Shown: positions 26,738 through 40,147 of the stretch, one piece after another
How the letters are laid out: every line of letters begins with the position of its first letter
Position numbering within the stretch: the first letter of the stretch is position 1
Source of the DNA: Loxodes magnus
Taxonomy: Eukaryota; Ciliophora; Karyorelictea; Loxodida; Loxodidae
Assembly (NCBI GenBank): GCA_946699065.1
Contig: CAMPDV010000269.1
Location: 186,001 to 250,000, forward strand
Reading direction: 5' to 3'
Length of the DNA: 64,000 bases
Position numbers and translations under genes: made by a program
Notes under the pieces: generated by a model
What the model saw: only the letters and a program-made list of their open reading frames with translations
Databases searched by the model: none
What the model was told of the DNA's origin: nothing

Positions 26738-27682
26738 TCATACAGAATTTGTGTGACCACTCATGGTCTTACAGGTACCTGTCTTGACGTTCCATAGTCT
26801 CACCGTCTCATCTCTACTTTCCGATACGATGAACTCTGAATCACTGGATATAGCCACAGATAATACAGAACTAGAGTGACCACTCATGGTCTTACAGGTA
26901 CCTGTCTTGACGTTCCATAGTCTCACCGTATAATCATTACTTCCCGATACGATGAACTCTGAATCACTGGATATAGCCACAGATCTTATAGAATCTGTGT
27001 GACCACTCATGGTCTTACAGGTACCTGTCTTGACGTTCCATAGTCTCACCGTATTATCACTACTTCCCGATACGATGAACTCTGAATCAATGGATATAGA
27101 CACAGATCATACAGAATTTGTGTGACCACTCATGGTCTTACAGGTACCTGTCTTGACGTTCCATAGTCTCACCGTATAATCATGACTTCCCGATACGATG
27201 AACTCTGAATCACTGGATATAGCCACAGATAATACATAATCTGTGTGACCACTCATGGTCTTACAGGTACCTGTCTTGACGTTCCATAGTCTCACCGTCT
27301 CATCTCTACTTCCCGATACGATGAACTCTGAATCACTGGATATAGCCACAGATGATACAAAATAAGAGTGACCACTCATGGTCTTACAGGTACCTGTCTT
27401 GACGTTCCATAGTCTCACCGTATAATCATTACTTCCCGATACGATGAACTCTGAATCAATGGATATAGACACAGATCATACATAACTAGTGTGACCACTC
27501 ATGGTCTTACAGGTACCTGTCTTGACGTTCCATAGTCTCACCGTATAATCTGCACTTCCCGATACGATGAACTCTGAATCACTGGATATAGCCACAGATG
27601 ATACATAATCTGTGTGACCACTCATGGTCTTACAGGTACCTGTCTTGACGTTCCATAGTCTCACCGTCTCATCTCTACTTCC

Positions 27683-28336
27683 CTATACGATGAACTCTGA
27701 ATCACTGGATATAGCCACAGATAATACATAATTTGTGTGACCACTCATGGTCTTACAGGTACCTGTCTTGACGTTCCATAGTCTCACCGTCTTATCATCA
27801 CTTCCCGATACGATGAACTCTGAATCAATGGATATAGCCACAGATCTTACAGAATTTGTGTGACCACTCATGGTCTTACAGGTACCTGTCTTGACGTTCC
27901 ATAGTCTCACCGTATAATCATGACTTCCCGATACGATGAACTCTGAATCAATGGATATAGCCACAGATGATACATAACTAGTGTGACCACTCATGGTCTT
28001 ACAGGTACCTGTCTTGACGTTCCATAGTCTCACCGTATTATCACTACTTCACGATACGATGAACTCTGAATCACTGGATATAGACACAGATCATACAGAA
28101 TTTGTGTGACCACTCATGGTCTTACAGGTACCTGTCTTGACGTTCCATAGTCTCACTGTCGAATCTCTACTTCCCGATACGATGAACTCTGAATCAATGG
28201 ATATAGACACAGATCATACATGACTAGTGTGACCACTCATGGTCTTACAGGTACCTGTCTTGACGTTCCATAGTCTCACCGTATTATCACTACTTCCCGA
28301 TACGATGAACTCTGAATCAATGGATATAGACACAGA
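27683..28336 (-). repeat. TAG-S19 / TGA-G20 block, copy 2
   Basis: This reproduces 22763-23416 at an offset of exactly 4920 bp. It has TAG at 27683, TGA at codon 20 at 28049, and position-6 TGA at 28091 and 28214. Sharing two different rare nonsense changes in phase rules out independent mutation. Confidence 0.87.
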
Positions 28337-28582
28337 TCATACAGAATTTGTGTGACCACTCATGGTCTTACAGGTACCTGTCTTGACGTTCCATAGTCTC
28401 ACCGTATAATCATGACTTCCCGATACGATGAACTCTGAATCACTGGATATAGCCACAGATAATACATAATCTGTGTGACCACTCATGGTCTTACAGGTAC
28501 CTGTCTTGACGTTCCATAGTCTCACCGTCTCATCTCTACTTCCCGATACGATGAACTCTGAATCAATGGATATAGCCACAGA

Positions 28583-30181
28583 TCATACAGAATTTGTGTG
28601 ACCACTCATGGTCTTACAGGTACCTGTATTGACGTTCCATAGTCTCACCGTATTATCACTACTTCCCGATACGATGAACTCTGAATCACTGGATATAGCC
28701 ACAGCATATACATGACCAGTGTGACCACTCATGGTCTTACAGGTACCTGTCTTGACGTTCCATAGTCTCACCGTCTCATCTCTACTTTCCGATACGATGA
28801 ACTCTGAATCACTGGATATAGCCACAGATAATACAGAACTAGAGTGACCACTCATGGTCTTACAGGTACCTGTCTTGACGTTCCATAGTCTCACCGTCTC
28901 ATCTCTACTTCCCGATACGATGAACTCTGAATCACTGGATATAGCCACAGATAATACATAATCTGTGTGACCACTCATGGTCTTACAGGTACCTGTCTTG
29001 ACGTTCCATAGTCTCACCGTATAATCATTACTTCCCGATACGATGAACTCTGAATCAATGGATATAGACACAGATCATACAGAATTTGTGTGACCACTCA
29101 TGGTCTTACAGGTACCTGTCTTGAAGTTCCATAGTCTCACTGTCGAATCTCTACTTCCCGATACGATGAACTCTGAATCACTGGATATAGCCACAGATAA
29201 TACATAATTTGTGTGACCACTCATGGTCTTACAGGTACCTGTATTGATGTTCCATAGTCTCACCGTATAATCATGACTTCCCGATACGATGAACTCTGAA
29301 TCACTGGATATAGCCACAGATAATACATAATCTGTGTGACCACTCATGGTCTTACAGGTACCTGTCTTGACGTTCCATAGTCTCACCGTATAATCATGAC
29401 TTCCCGATACGATGAACTCTGAATCACTGGATATAGCCACAGATAATACATAATCTGTGTGACCACTCATGGTCTTACAGGTACCTGTCTTGACGTTCCA
29501 TAGTCTCACTGTCGAATCTCTACTTCCCGATACGATGAACTCTGAATCACTGGATATAGACACAGATGATACAGAACTAGTGTGACCACTCATGGTCTTA
29601 CAGGTACCTGTCTTGACGTTCCATAGTCTCACCGTCTCATCTCTACTTCCCGATACGATGAACTCTGAATCACTGGATATAGCCACAGATGATACATAAC
29701 TAGTGTGACCACTCATGGTCTTACAGGTACCTGTCTTGACGTTCCATAGTCTCACCGTATAATCATGACTTCCCGATACGATGAACTCTGAATCACTGGA
29801 TATAGCCACAGATAATACATAATCTGTGTGACCACTCATGGTCTTACAGGTACCTGTCTTGACGTTCCATAGTCTCACCGTCTTATCATGACTTCCCGAT
29901 ACGATGAACTCTGAATCACTGGATATAGCCACAGATAATACATAATCTGTGTGACCACTCATGGTCTTACAGGTACCTGTCTTGACGTTCCATAGTCTCA
30001 CCGTCTCATCTCTACTTCCCGATACGATGAACTCTGAATCAATGGATATAGCCACAGATCATACAGAATTTGTGTGACCACTCATGGTCTTACAGGTACC
30101 TGTCTTGACGTTCCATAGTCTCACCGTCTTATCATGACTTCCCGATACGATGAACTCTGAATCAATGGATATAGACACAGA
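28583..30181 (-). repeat. 13-unit higher-order block, copy B
   Basis: This copy has the same stop spacing as 25139-26737, and the eight-unit stretch 29075-30055 translates identically to 25631-26611. The NFKTG marker is near 29124 and NINTG near 29244. Copy C lies 3198 bp (26 units) further on. Confidence 0.87.
29075..30055 (-). CDS. Stop-free WD40 stretch, 8 units (13-unit block copy B)
   Basis: Identical translation to 25631-26611, bounded by TGA at 30059 and 29075. No start codon other than internal GTG is available. Confidence 0.37.
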   Translation of the reverse strand: MAISIDSEFIVSGSRDETVRLWNVKTGTCKTMSGHTDYVLSVAISSDSEFIVSGSHDKTVRLWNVKTGTCKTMSGHTDYVLSVAISSDSEFIVSGSHDYTVRLWNVKTGTCKTMSGHTSYVSSVAISSDSEFIVSGSRDETVRLWNVKTGTCKTMSGHTSSVSSVSISSDSEFIVSGSRDSTVRLWNVKTGTCKTMSGHTDYVLSVAISSDSEFIVSGSHDYTVRLWNVKTGTCKTMSGHTDYVLSVAISSDSEFIVSGSHDYTVRLWNINTGTCKTMSGHTNYVLSVAISSDSEFIVSGSRDSTVRLWNFKTGTCKTMSGHTNSV

Positions 30182-31108
30182 TCATACAGAATTTGTGTGA
30201 CCACTCATGGTCTTACAGGTACCTGTCTTGACGTTCCATAGTCTCACCGTCTCATCTCTACTTTCCGATACGATGAACTCTGAATCACTGGATATAGCCA
30301 CAGATAATACAGAACTAGAGTGACCACTCATGGTCTTACAGGTACCTGTCTTGACGTTCCATAGTCTCACCGTATAATCATTACTTCCCGATACGATGAA
30401 CTCTGAATCACTGGATATAGCCACAGATCTTATAGAATCTGTGTGACCACTCATGGTCTTACAGGTACCTGTCTTGACGTTCCATAGTCTCACCGTATAA
30501 TCATGACTTCCCGATACGATGAACTCTGAATCAATGGATATAGCCACAGATGATACATAACTAGTGTGACCACTCATGGTCTTACAGGTACCTGTCTTGA
30601 CGTTCCATAGTCTCACCGTATAATCATTACTTCCCGATACGATGAACTCTGAATCAATGGATATAGCCACAGATAATACATAATCTGTGTGACCACTCAT
30701 GGTCTTACAGGTACCTGTATTGACGTTCCATAGTCTCACCGTATTATCTCTACTTCCCGATACGATGAACTCTGAATCACTGGATATAGCCACAGATAAT
30801 ACATAATCTGTGTGACCACTCATGGTCTTACAGGTACCTGTCTTGACGTCCCATAGTCTCACCGTATAATCATTACTTCCCGATACGATGAACTCTGAAT
30901 CACTGGATATAGCCACAGCATATACATGACCAGTGTGACCACTCATGGTCTTACAGGTACCTGTCTTGACGTTCCATAGTCTCACCGTATAATCTGCACT
31001 TCCCGATACGATGAACTCTGAATCACTGGATATAGCCACAGATGATACATAATCTGTGTGACCACTCATGGTCTTACAGGTACCTGTCTTGACGTTCCAT
31101 AGTCTCAC
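30182..31108 (-). CDS. Stop-free WD40 stretch, about 7.7 units
   Basis: Open between TAG at codon 19 (31127) and TGA at 30182. It carries A22, N22-WDV and DSIR alleles. Part of it reappears at 33380-34114 (26 units away). Its high-coordinate end reappears near 45340-45743. Confidence 0.37.
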   Translation of the reverse strand: MRLWNVKTGTCKTMSGHTDYVSSVAISSDSEFIVSGSADYTVRLWNVKTGTCKTMSGHTGHVYAVAISSDSEFIVSGSNDYTVRLWDVKTGTCKTMSGHTDYVLSVAISSDSEFIVSGSRDNTVRLWNVNTGTCKTMSGHTDYVLSVAISIDSEFIVSGSNDYTVRLWNVKTGTCKTMSGHTSYVSSVAISIDSEFIVSGSHDYTVRLWNVKTGTCKTMSGHTDSIRSVAISSDSEFIVSGSNDYTVRLWNVKTGTCKTMSGHSSSVLSVAISSDSEFIVSESRDETVRLWNVKTGTCKTMSGHTNSV

Positions 31109-31780
31109 CGTCTCATCTCTACTTCCCTATACGATGAACTCTGAATCACTGGATATAGCCACAGATAATACATAATTTGTGTGACCACTCATGGTCTTAC
31201 AGGTACCTGTCTTGACGTTCCATAGTCTCACCGTCTTATCATCACTTCCCGATACGATGAACTCTGAATCAATGGATATAGCCACAGATCTTACAGAATT
31301 TGTGTGACCACTCATGGTCTTACAGGTACCTGTCTTGACGTTCCATAGTCTCACCGTATTATCACTACTTCCCGATACGATGAACTCTGAATCACTGGAT
31401 ATAGCCACAGCATATACATGACCAGTGTGACCACTCATGGTCTTACAGGTACCTGTCTTGACGTTCCATAGTCTCACCGTCTCATCTCTACTTTCCGATA
31501 CGATGAACTCTGAATCACTGGATATAGCCACAGATAATACAGAACTAGAGTGACCACTCATGGTCTTACAGGTACCTGTCTTGACGTTCCATAGTCTCAC
31601 CGTCTCATCTCTACTTCCCGATACGATGAACTCTGAATCACTGGATATAGCCACAGATAATACATAATCTGTGTGACCACTCATGGTCTTACAGGTACCT
31701 GTCTTGACGTTCCATAGTCTCACCGTCTCATCTCTACTTCCCGATACGATGAACTCTGAATCAATGGATATAGCCACAGA

Positions 31781-33379
31781 TCATACAGAATTTGTGTGAC
31801 CACTCATGGTCTTACAGGTACCTGTATTGACGTTCCATAGTCTCACCGTATTATCACTACTTCCCGATACGATGAACTCTGAATCACTGGATATAGCCAC
31901 AGCATATACATGACCAGTGTGACCACTCATGGTCTTACAGGTACCTGTCTTGACGTTCCATAGTCTCACCGTCTCATCTCTACTTCCCGATACGATGAAC
32001 TCTGAATCAATGGATATAGCCACAGATAATACAGAACTAGAGTGACCACTCATGGTCTTACAGGTACCTGTCTTGACGTTCCATAGTCTCACCGTCTCAT
32101 CTCTACTTCCCGATACGATGAACTCTGAATCACTGGATATAGCCACAGATAATACATAATCTGTGTGACCACTCATGGTCTTACAGGTACCTGTCTTGAC
32201 GTTCCATAGTCTCACCGTATAATCATTACTTCCCGATACGATGAACTCTGAATCAATGGATATAGACACAGATCATACAGAATTTGTGTGACCACTCATG
32301 GTCTTACAGGTACCTGTCTTGAAGTTCCATAGTCTCACTGTCGAATCTCTACTTCCCGATACGATGAACTCTGAATCACTGGATATAGCCACAGATAATA
32401 CATAATTTGTGTGACCACTCATGGTCTTACAGGTACCTGTATTGATGTTCCATAGTCTCACCGTATAATCATGACTTCCCGATACGATGAACTCTGAATC
32501 ACTGGATATAGCCACAGATAATACATAATCTGTGTGACCACTCATGGTCTTACAGGTACCTGTCTTGACGTTCCATAGTCTCACCGTATAATCATGACTT
32601 CCCGATACGATGAACTCTGAATCACTGGATATAGCCACAGATAATACATAATCTGTGTGACCACTCATGGTCTTACAGGTACCTGTATTGACGTTCCATA
32701 GTCTCACCGTATTATCTCTACTTCCCGATACGATGAACTCTGAATCACTGGATATAGCCACAGATAATACATAATCTGTGTGACCACTCATGGTCTTACA
32801 GGTACCTGTCTTGACGTCCCATAGTCTCACCGTATAATCATTACTTCCCGATACGATGAACTCTGAATCACTGGATATAGCCACAGCATATACATAACTA
32901 GTGTGACCACTCATGGTCTTACAGGTACCTGTCTTGACGTTCCATAGTCTCACCGTATAATCATGACTTCCCGATACGATGAACTCTGAATCACTGGATA
33001 TAGCCACAGATAATACATAATCTGTGTGACCACTCATGGTCTTACAGGTACCTGTCTTGACGTTCCATAGTCTCACCGTCTTATCATGACTTCCCGATAC
33101 GATGAACTCTGAATCACTGGATATAGCCACAGATAATACATAATCTGTGTGACCACTCATGGTCTTACAGGTACCTGTCTTGACGTTCCATAGTCTCACC
33201 GTCTCATCTCTACTTCCCGATACGATGAACTCTGAATCAATGGATATAGCCACAGATCATACAGAATTTGTGTGACCACTCATGGTCTTACAGGTACCTG
33301 TCTTGACGTTCCATAGTCTCACCGTCTTATCATGACTTCCCGATACGATGAACTCTGAATCAATGGATATAGACACAGA
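31781..33379 (-). repeat. 13-unit higher-order block, copy C with replaced segment
   Basis: Stops at 31781, 32273 and 33257 keep the block spacing, and the NFKTG (near 32322) and NINTG (near 32442) markers are present. About 32687-32895 is replaced. Copies A and B have R22-S24 and R22-E24 units there; copy C has R22-N24 with NVNTG, then N22-Y24 with WDVKTG and YAVAIS. Near 32005 it also has G20 and I12 where the other copies have E20 and S12. Confidence 0.85.
32273..33253 (-). CDS. Stop-free WD40 stretch, 8 units (13-unit block copy C)
   Basis: Same ends as the copies at 25631 and 29075, but the units around 32687-32895 carry N22-WDVKTG-YAVAIS and R22-N24-NVNTG alleles. The patch changes predicted surface residues without disturbing frame or unit length. 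Confidence 0.37.
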   Translation of the reverse strand: MAISIDSEFIVSGSRDETVRLWNVKTGTCKTMSGHTDYVLSVAISSDSEFIVSGSHDKTVRLWNVKTGTCKTMSGHTDYVLSVAISSDSEFIVSGSHDYTVRLWNVKTGTCKTMSGHTSYVYAVAISSDSEFIVSGSNDYTVRLWDVKTGTCKTMSGHTDYVLSVAISSDSEFIVSGSRDNTVRLWNVNTGTCKTMSGHTDYVLSVAISSDSEFIVSGSHDYTVRLWNVKTGTCKTMSGHTDYVLSVAISSDSEFIVSGSHDYTVRLWNINTGTCKTMSGHTNYVLSVAISSDSEFIVSGSRDSTVRLWNFKTGTCKTMSGHTNSV

Positions 33380-34348
33380 TCATACAGAATTTGTGTGACC
33401 ACTCATGGTCTTACAGGTACCTGTCTTGACGTTCCATAGTCTCACCGTCTCATCTCTACTTTCCGATACGATGAACTCTGAATCACTGGATATAGCCACA
33501 GATAATACAGAACTAGAGTGACCACTCATGGTCTTACAGGTACCTGTCTTGACGTTCCATAGTCTCACCGTATAATCATTACTTCCCGATACGATGAACT
33601 CTGAATCACTGGATATAGCCACAGATCTTATAGAATCTGTGTGACCACTCATGGTCTTACAGGTACCTGTCTTGACGTTCCATAGTCTCACCGTATAATC
33701 ATGACTTCCCGATACGATGAACTCTGAATCAATGGATATAGCCACAGATGATACATAACTAGTGTGACCACTCATGGTCTTACAGGTACCTGTCTTGACG
33801 TTCCATAGTCTCACCGTATAATCATTACTTCCCGATACGATGAACTCTGAATCAATGGATATAGCCACAGATAATACATAATCTGTGTGACCACTCATGG
33901 TCTTACAGGTACCTGTATTGACGTTCCATAGTCTCACCGTATTATCTCTACTTCCCGATACGATGAACTCTGAATCACTGGATATAGCCACAGATAATAC
34001 ATAATCTGTGTGACCACTCATGGTCTTACAGGTACCTGTCTTGACGTCCCATAGTCTCACCGTATAATCATTACTTCCCGATACGATGAACTCTGAATCA
34101 CTGGATATAGACACAGATCATACAGAATTTGTGTGACCACTCATGGTCTTACAGGTACCTGTCTTGACGTTCCATAGTCTCACCGTATAATCTGCACTTC
34201 CCGATACGATGAACTCTGAATCACTGGATATAGCCACAGATGATACATAATCTGTGTGACCACTCATGGTCTTACAGGTACCTGTCTTGACGTTCCATAG
34301 TCTCACCGTCTCATCTCTACTTCCCTATACGATGAACTCTGAATCACT

Positions 34349-34922
34349 GGATATAGACACAGATCATACAGAATTTGTGTGACCACTCATGGTCTTACAG
34401 GTACCTGTCTTGACGTTCCATAGTCTCACCGTCTCATCTCTACTTCCCGATACGATGAACTCTGAATCAATGGATATAGCCACAGATAATACATAATCTG
34501 TGTGACCACTCATGGTCTTACAGGTACCTGTCTTGACGTTCCATAGTCTCACCGTATAATCATGACTTCCCGATACGATGAACTCTGAATCACTGGATAT
34601 AGCCACAGATGATACATAACTAGTCTGACCACTCATGGTCTTACAGGTACCTGTCTTGACGTTCCATAGTCTCACTGTCGAATCTCTACTTCCCGATACG
34701 ATGAACTCTGAATCAATGGATATAGACACAGATCATACAGAATTTGTGTGACCACTCATGGTCTTACAGGTACCTGTCTTGACGTTCCATAGTCTCACCG
34801 TATAATCATGACTTCCCGATACGATGAACTCTGAATCAATGGATATAGACACAGATCATACATAATTTGTGTGACCACTCATGGTCTTACAGGTACCTGT
34901 CTTGACGTTCCATAGTCTCACC
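34349..34922 (-). repeat. Dispersed duplicate pair, copy 1 (offset 3936 bp)
   Basis: Position-6 TGA codons at 34364, 34733 and 34856 match 38300, 38669 and 38792 at an offset of 32 units, and the three-unit stretch 34364-34729 translates identically to 38300-38665. The match ends near 34922, where this copy has an N24 unit and the other an E24 unit. Confidence 0.82.
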
Positions 34923-35227
34923 GTATTATCACTACTTCCCGATACGATGAACTCTGAATCAATGGATATAGACACAGATCATACAGAATTTGTGTGACCA
35001 CTCATGGTCTTACAGGTACCTGTCTTGACGTCCCATAGTCTCACCGTCTCATCTCAACTTCCCGATACGATGAACTCTGAATCACTGGATATAGCCTCAG
35101 ATCATACAGAATTTGTGTGACCACTCATGGTCTTACAGGTACCTGTCTTGACGTTCCATAGTCTCACCGTCTCATCTCTACTTCCCGATACGATGAACTC
35201 TGAATCAATGGATATAGCCACAGATCA

Positions 35228-35347
<120 letters not shown>

Positions 35348-36331
35348 TCATACAGAATTAGTGTGACCACTCATGGTCTTACAGGTACCTGTCTTGACGT
35401 TCCATAGTCTCACCGTCTCATCTCTACTTTCCGATACGATGAACTCTGAATCACTGGATATAGCCACAGAAAATACAGAACTAGAGTGACCACTCATGGT
35501 CTTACAGGTACCTGTCTTGACGTTCCATAGTCTCACCGTCTCATCTCTACTTCCCGATACGATGAACTCTGAATCACTGGATATAGCCACAGATAATACA
35601 TAATCTGTGTGACCACTCATGGTCTTACAGGTACCTGTCTTGACGTTCCATAGTCTCACCGTATAATCATTACTTCCCGATACGATGAACTCTGAATCAA
35701 TGGATATAGACACAGATCATACAGAATTTGTGTGACCACTCATGGTCTTACAGGTACCTGTCTTGAAGTTCCATAGTCTCACTGTCGAATCTCTACTTCC
35801 CGATACGATGAACTCTGAATCACTGGATATAGACACAGATAATACATAATTTGTGTGACCACTCATGGTCTTACAGGTACCTGTATTGATGTTCCATAGT
35901 CTCACCGTATTATCTCTACTTCCCGATACGATGAACTCTGAATCACTGGATATAGCCACAGATCTTATAGAATCTGTGTGACCACTCATGGTCTTACAGG
36001 TACCTGTATTGATGTTCCATAGTCTCACCGTATTATCTCTACTTCCCGATACGATGAACTCTGAATCACTGGATATAGCCACAGATCTTATAGAATCTGT
36101 GTGACCACTCATGGTCTTACAGGTACCTGTCTTGACGTTCCATAGTCTCACCGTATAATCATGACTTCCCGATACGATGAACTCTGAATCACTGGATATA
36201 GCCACAGATGATACATAACTAGTGCGACCACTCATGGTCTTACAGGTACCTGTATTGACGTTCCATAGTCTCACCGTATAATCATGACTTCCCGAAACGA
36301 TGAACTCTGAATCAATGGATATAGACACAGA

Positions 36332-37258
36332 TCATACAGAATTTGTGTGACCACTCATGGTCTTACAGGTACCTGTCTTGACGTTCCATAGTCTCACCGT
36401 ATAATCTCTACTTCCCGATACGATGAACTCTGAATCACTGGATATAGCCACAGATAATACATAATTTGTGTGACCACTCATGGTCTTACAGGTACCTGTC
36501 TTGACGTTCCATAGTCTCACCGTCTTATCATCACTTCCCGATACGATGAACTCTGAATCAATGGATATAGCCACAGATCTTACAGAATTTGTGTGACCAC
36601 TCATGGTCTTACAGGTACCTGTCTTGACGTTCCATAGTCTCACCGTATAATCATGACTTCCCGATACGATGAACTCTGAATCAATGGATATAGCCACAGA
36701 TGATACATAACTAGTGTGACCACTCATGGTCTTACAGGTACCTGTCTTGACGTTCCATAGTCTCACCGTATTATCTCTACTTCCCGATACGATGAACTCT
36801 GAATCACTGGATATAGCCACAGATAATACATAATCTGTGTGACCACTCATGGTCTTACAGGTACCTGTCTTGACGTTCCATAGTCTCACTGTCGAATCTC
36901 TACTTCCCGATACGATGAACTCTGAATCACTGGATATAGCCACAGATGATACAGAACTAGTGCGACCACTCATGGTCTTACAGGTACCTGTCTTGACGTT
37001 CCATAGTCTCACCGTCTTATCATGACTTCCCGATACGATGAACTCTGAATCACTGGATATAGACACAGATAATACATAATCTGTGTGACCACTCATGGTC
37101 TTACAGGTACCTGTCTTGACGTTCCATAGTCTCACCGTCTCATCTCTACTTCCCGATACGATGAACTCTGAATCACTGGATATAGCCACAGATAATACAT
37201 AATTTGTGTGACCACTCATGGTCTTACAGGTACCTGTCTTGACGTTCCATAGTCTCAC
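36332..37258 (-). CDS. Stop-free WD40 stretch, about 7.8 units
   Basis: Bounded above by the only TAG at framework codon E15 (37289-37291, GAG to TAG) and below by position-6 TGA at 36332. It has a mixed set of codon-22 alleles (R, H, D). Confidence 0.37.
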   Translation of the reverse strand: MRLWNVKTGTCKTMSGHTNYVLSVAISSDSEFIVSGSRDETVRLWNVKTGTCKTMSGHTDYVLSVSISSDSEFIVSGSHDKTVRLWNVKTGTCKTMSGRTSSVSSVAISSDSEFIVSGSRDSTVRLWNVKTGTCKTMSGHTDYVLSVAISSDSEFIVSGSRDNTVRLWNVKTGTCKTMSGHTSYVSSVAISIDSEFIVSGSHDYTVRLWNVKTGTCKTMSGHTNSVRSVAISIDSEFIVSGSDDKTVRLWNVKTGTCKTMSGHTNYVLSVAISSDSEFIVSGSRDYTVRLWNVKTGTCKTMSGHTNSV

Positions 37259-38284
37259 CGTATAATCATGACTTCCCGATACGATGAACTATGAATCACT
37301 GGATATAGCCACAGATGATACATAATCTGTGTGACCACTCATGGTCTTACAGGTACCTGTCTTGACGTTCCATAGTCTCACCGTATAATCATGACTTCCC
37401 GATACGATGAACTCTGAATCACTGGATATAGCCACAGATAATACATAATCTGTGTGACCACTCATGGTCTTACAGGTACCTGTCTTGACGTTCCATAGTC
37501 TCACCGTATAATCTCCACTTCCCGATACGATGAACTCTGAATCACTGGATATAGACACAGATAATACATAATCTGTGTGACCACTCATGGTCTTACAGGT
37601 ACCTGTCTTGACGTTCCATAGTCTCACCGTCTTATCATGACTTCCCGATACGATGAACTCTGAATCAATGGATATAGACACAGATCATACAGAATTTGTG
37701 TGACCACTCATGGTCTTACAGGTACCTGTCTTGACGTTCCATAGTCTCACCGTCTCATCTCTACTTTCCGATACGATGAACTCTGAATCACTGGATATAG
37801 CCACAGATAATACAGAACTAGAGTGACCACTCATGGTCTTACAGGTACCTGTCTTGACGTTCCATAGTCTCACCGTATAATCATTACTTCCCGATACGAT
37901 GAACTCTGAATCACTGGATATAGACACAGATCATACAGAATTTGTGTGACCACTCATGGTCTTACAGGTACCTGTATTGACGTTCCATAGTCTCACCGTA
38001 TTATCATGACTTCCCGATACGATGAACTCTGAATCACTGGATATAGCCACAGATAATACATAATCTGTGTGACCACTCATGGTCTTACAGGTACCTGTCT
38101 TGACGTTCCATAGTCTCACCGTATAATCTCCACTTCCCGATACGATGAACTCTGAATCACTGGATATAGACACAGATAATACATAATCTGTGTGACCACT
38201 CATGGTCTTACAGGTACCTGTCTTGACGTTCCATAGTCTCACCGTCTTATCATGACTTCCCGATACGATGAACTCTGAATCAAT

Positions 38285-38858
38285 GGATATAGACACAGAT
38301 CATACAGAATTTGTGTGACCACTCATGGTCTTACAGGTACCTGTCTTGACGTTCCATAGTCTCACCGTCTCATCTCTACTTCCCGATACGATGAACTCTG
38401 AATCAATGGATATAGCCACAGATAATACATAATCTGTGTGACCACTCATGGTCTTACAGGTACCTGTCTTGACGTTCCATAGTCTCACCGTATAATCATG
38501 ACTTCCCGATACGATGAACTCTGAATCACTGGATATAGCCACAGATGATACATAACTAGTCTGACCACTCATGGTCTTACAGGTACCTGTCTTGACGTTC
38601 CATAGTCTCACTGTCGAATCTCTACTTCCCGATACGATGAACTCTGAATCAATGGATATAGACACAGATCATACAGAATTTGTGTGACCACTCATGGTCT
38701 TACAGGTACCTGTCTTGACGTTCCATAGTCTCACCGTATAATCATGACTTCCCGATACGATGAACTCTGAATCAATGGATATAGACACAGATCATACATA
38801 ATTTGTGTGACCACTCATGGTCTTACAGGTACCTGTCTTGACGTTCCATAGTCTCACC
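38285..38858 (-). repeat. Dispersed duplicate pair, copy 2 (offset 3936 bp)
   Basis: Partner of 34349-34922 with the same three position-6 TGA codons. The left edge of similarity is a C/A difference in the x12 codon region (34348 against 38284). Confidence 0.82.
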
Positions 38859-40018
38859 GTCTCATCTCTACTTCCCGATACGATGAACTCTGAATCACTG
38901 GATATAGCCACAGATAATACATAATCTGTGTGACCACTCATGGTCTTACAGGTACCTGTCTTGACGTTCCATAGTCTCACCGTATAATAATTACTTCCCG
39001 ATACGATGAACTCTGAATCACTGGATATAAACACAGCATATACAAAATAAGAGTGACCACTCATGGTCTTACAGGTACCTGTCTTGACGTTCCATAGTCT
39101 CACCGTATTATCTCTACTTCCCGATACGATGAACTCTGAATCACTGGATATAGCCACAGATCTTATAGAATCTGTGTGACCACTCATGGTCTTACAGGTA
39201 CCTGTCTTGACGTTCCATAGTCTCACCGTATAATCATGACTTCCCGATACGATGAACTCTGAATCACTGGATATAGCCACAGATGATACATAACTAGTGT
39301 GACCACTCATGGTCTTACAGGTACCTGTCTTGACGTTCCATAGTCTCACCGTCTCATCTCTACTTCCCGATACGATGAACTCTGAATCACTGGATATAGC
39401 CACAGATAATACATAATTTGTGTGACCACTCATGGTCTTACAGGTACCTGTCTTGACGTTCCATAGTCTCACCGTCTTATCATCACTTCCCGATACGATG
39501 AACTCTGAATCAATGGATATAGCCACAGATCTTACAGAATTTGTGTGACCACTCATGGTCTTACAGGTACCTGTCTTGACGTTCCATAGTCTCACCGTAT
39601 AATCATGACTTCCCGATACGATGAACTCTGAATCAATGGATATAGCCACAGATGATACATAACTAGTGTGACCACTCATGGTCTTACAGGTACCTGTCTT
39701 GACGTTCCATAGTCTCACCGTATAATCATGACTTCCCGATACGATGAACTCTGAATCAATGGATATAGCCACAGATAATACATAATCTGTGTGACCACTC
39801 ATGGTCTTACAGGTACCTGTCTTGACGTTCCATAGTCTCACTGTCGAATCTCTACTTCCCGATACGATGAACTCTGAATCAATGGATATAGCCACAGATG
39901 ATACATAACTAGTCTGACCACTCATGGTCTTACAGGTACCTGTCTTGACGTTCCATAGTCTCACCGTATTATCACTACTTCCCGATACGATGAACTCTGA
40001 ATCAATGGATATAGACAC
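38792..40018 (-). CDS. Stop-free WD40 stretch, 10 units
   Basis: Ten units between TGA at 40022 and 38792. One unit is doubly odd: D23 to Y (SNYYTV, near 38992), next to a unit with A9 to F-type context (YAVFIS, near 39028). D23 belongs to the conserved strand-turn of the blade, so that blade may be compromised. Confidence 0.39.
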   Translation of the reverse strand: MSISIDSEFIVSGSSDNTVRLWNVKTGTCKTMSGQTSYVSSVAISIDSEFIVSGSRDSTVRLWNVKTGTCKTMSGHTDYVLSVAISIDSEFIVSGSHDYTVRLWNVKTGTCKTMSGHTSYVSSVAISIDSEFIVSGSHDYTVRLWNVKTGTCKTMSGHTNSVRSVAISIDSEFIVSGSDDKTVRLWNVKTGTCKTMSGHTNYVLSVAISSDSEFIVSGSRDETVRLWNVKTGTCKTMSGHTSYVSSVAISSDSEFIVSGSHDYTVRLWNVKTGTCKTMSGHTDSIRSVAISSDSEFIVSGSRDNTVRLWNVKTGTCKTMSGHSYFVYAVFISSDSEFIVSGSNYYTVRLWNVKTGTCKTMSGHTDYVLSVAISSDSEFIVSGSRDETVRLWNVKTGTCKTMSGHTNYV

Positions 40019-40147
40019 AGATCATACAGAATTTGTGTGACCACTCATGGTCTTACAGGTACCTGTATTGACGTTCCATAGTCTCACCGTATAATCATGA
40101 CTTCCCGATACGATGAACTCTGAATCAATGGATATAGCCACAGATCT

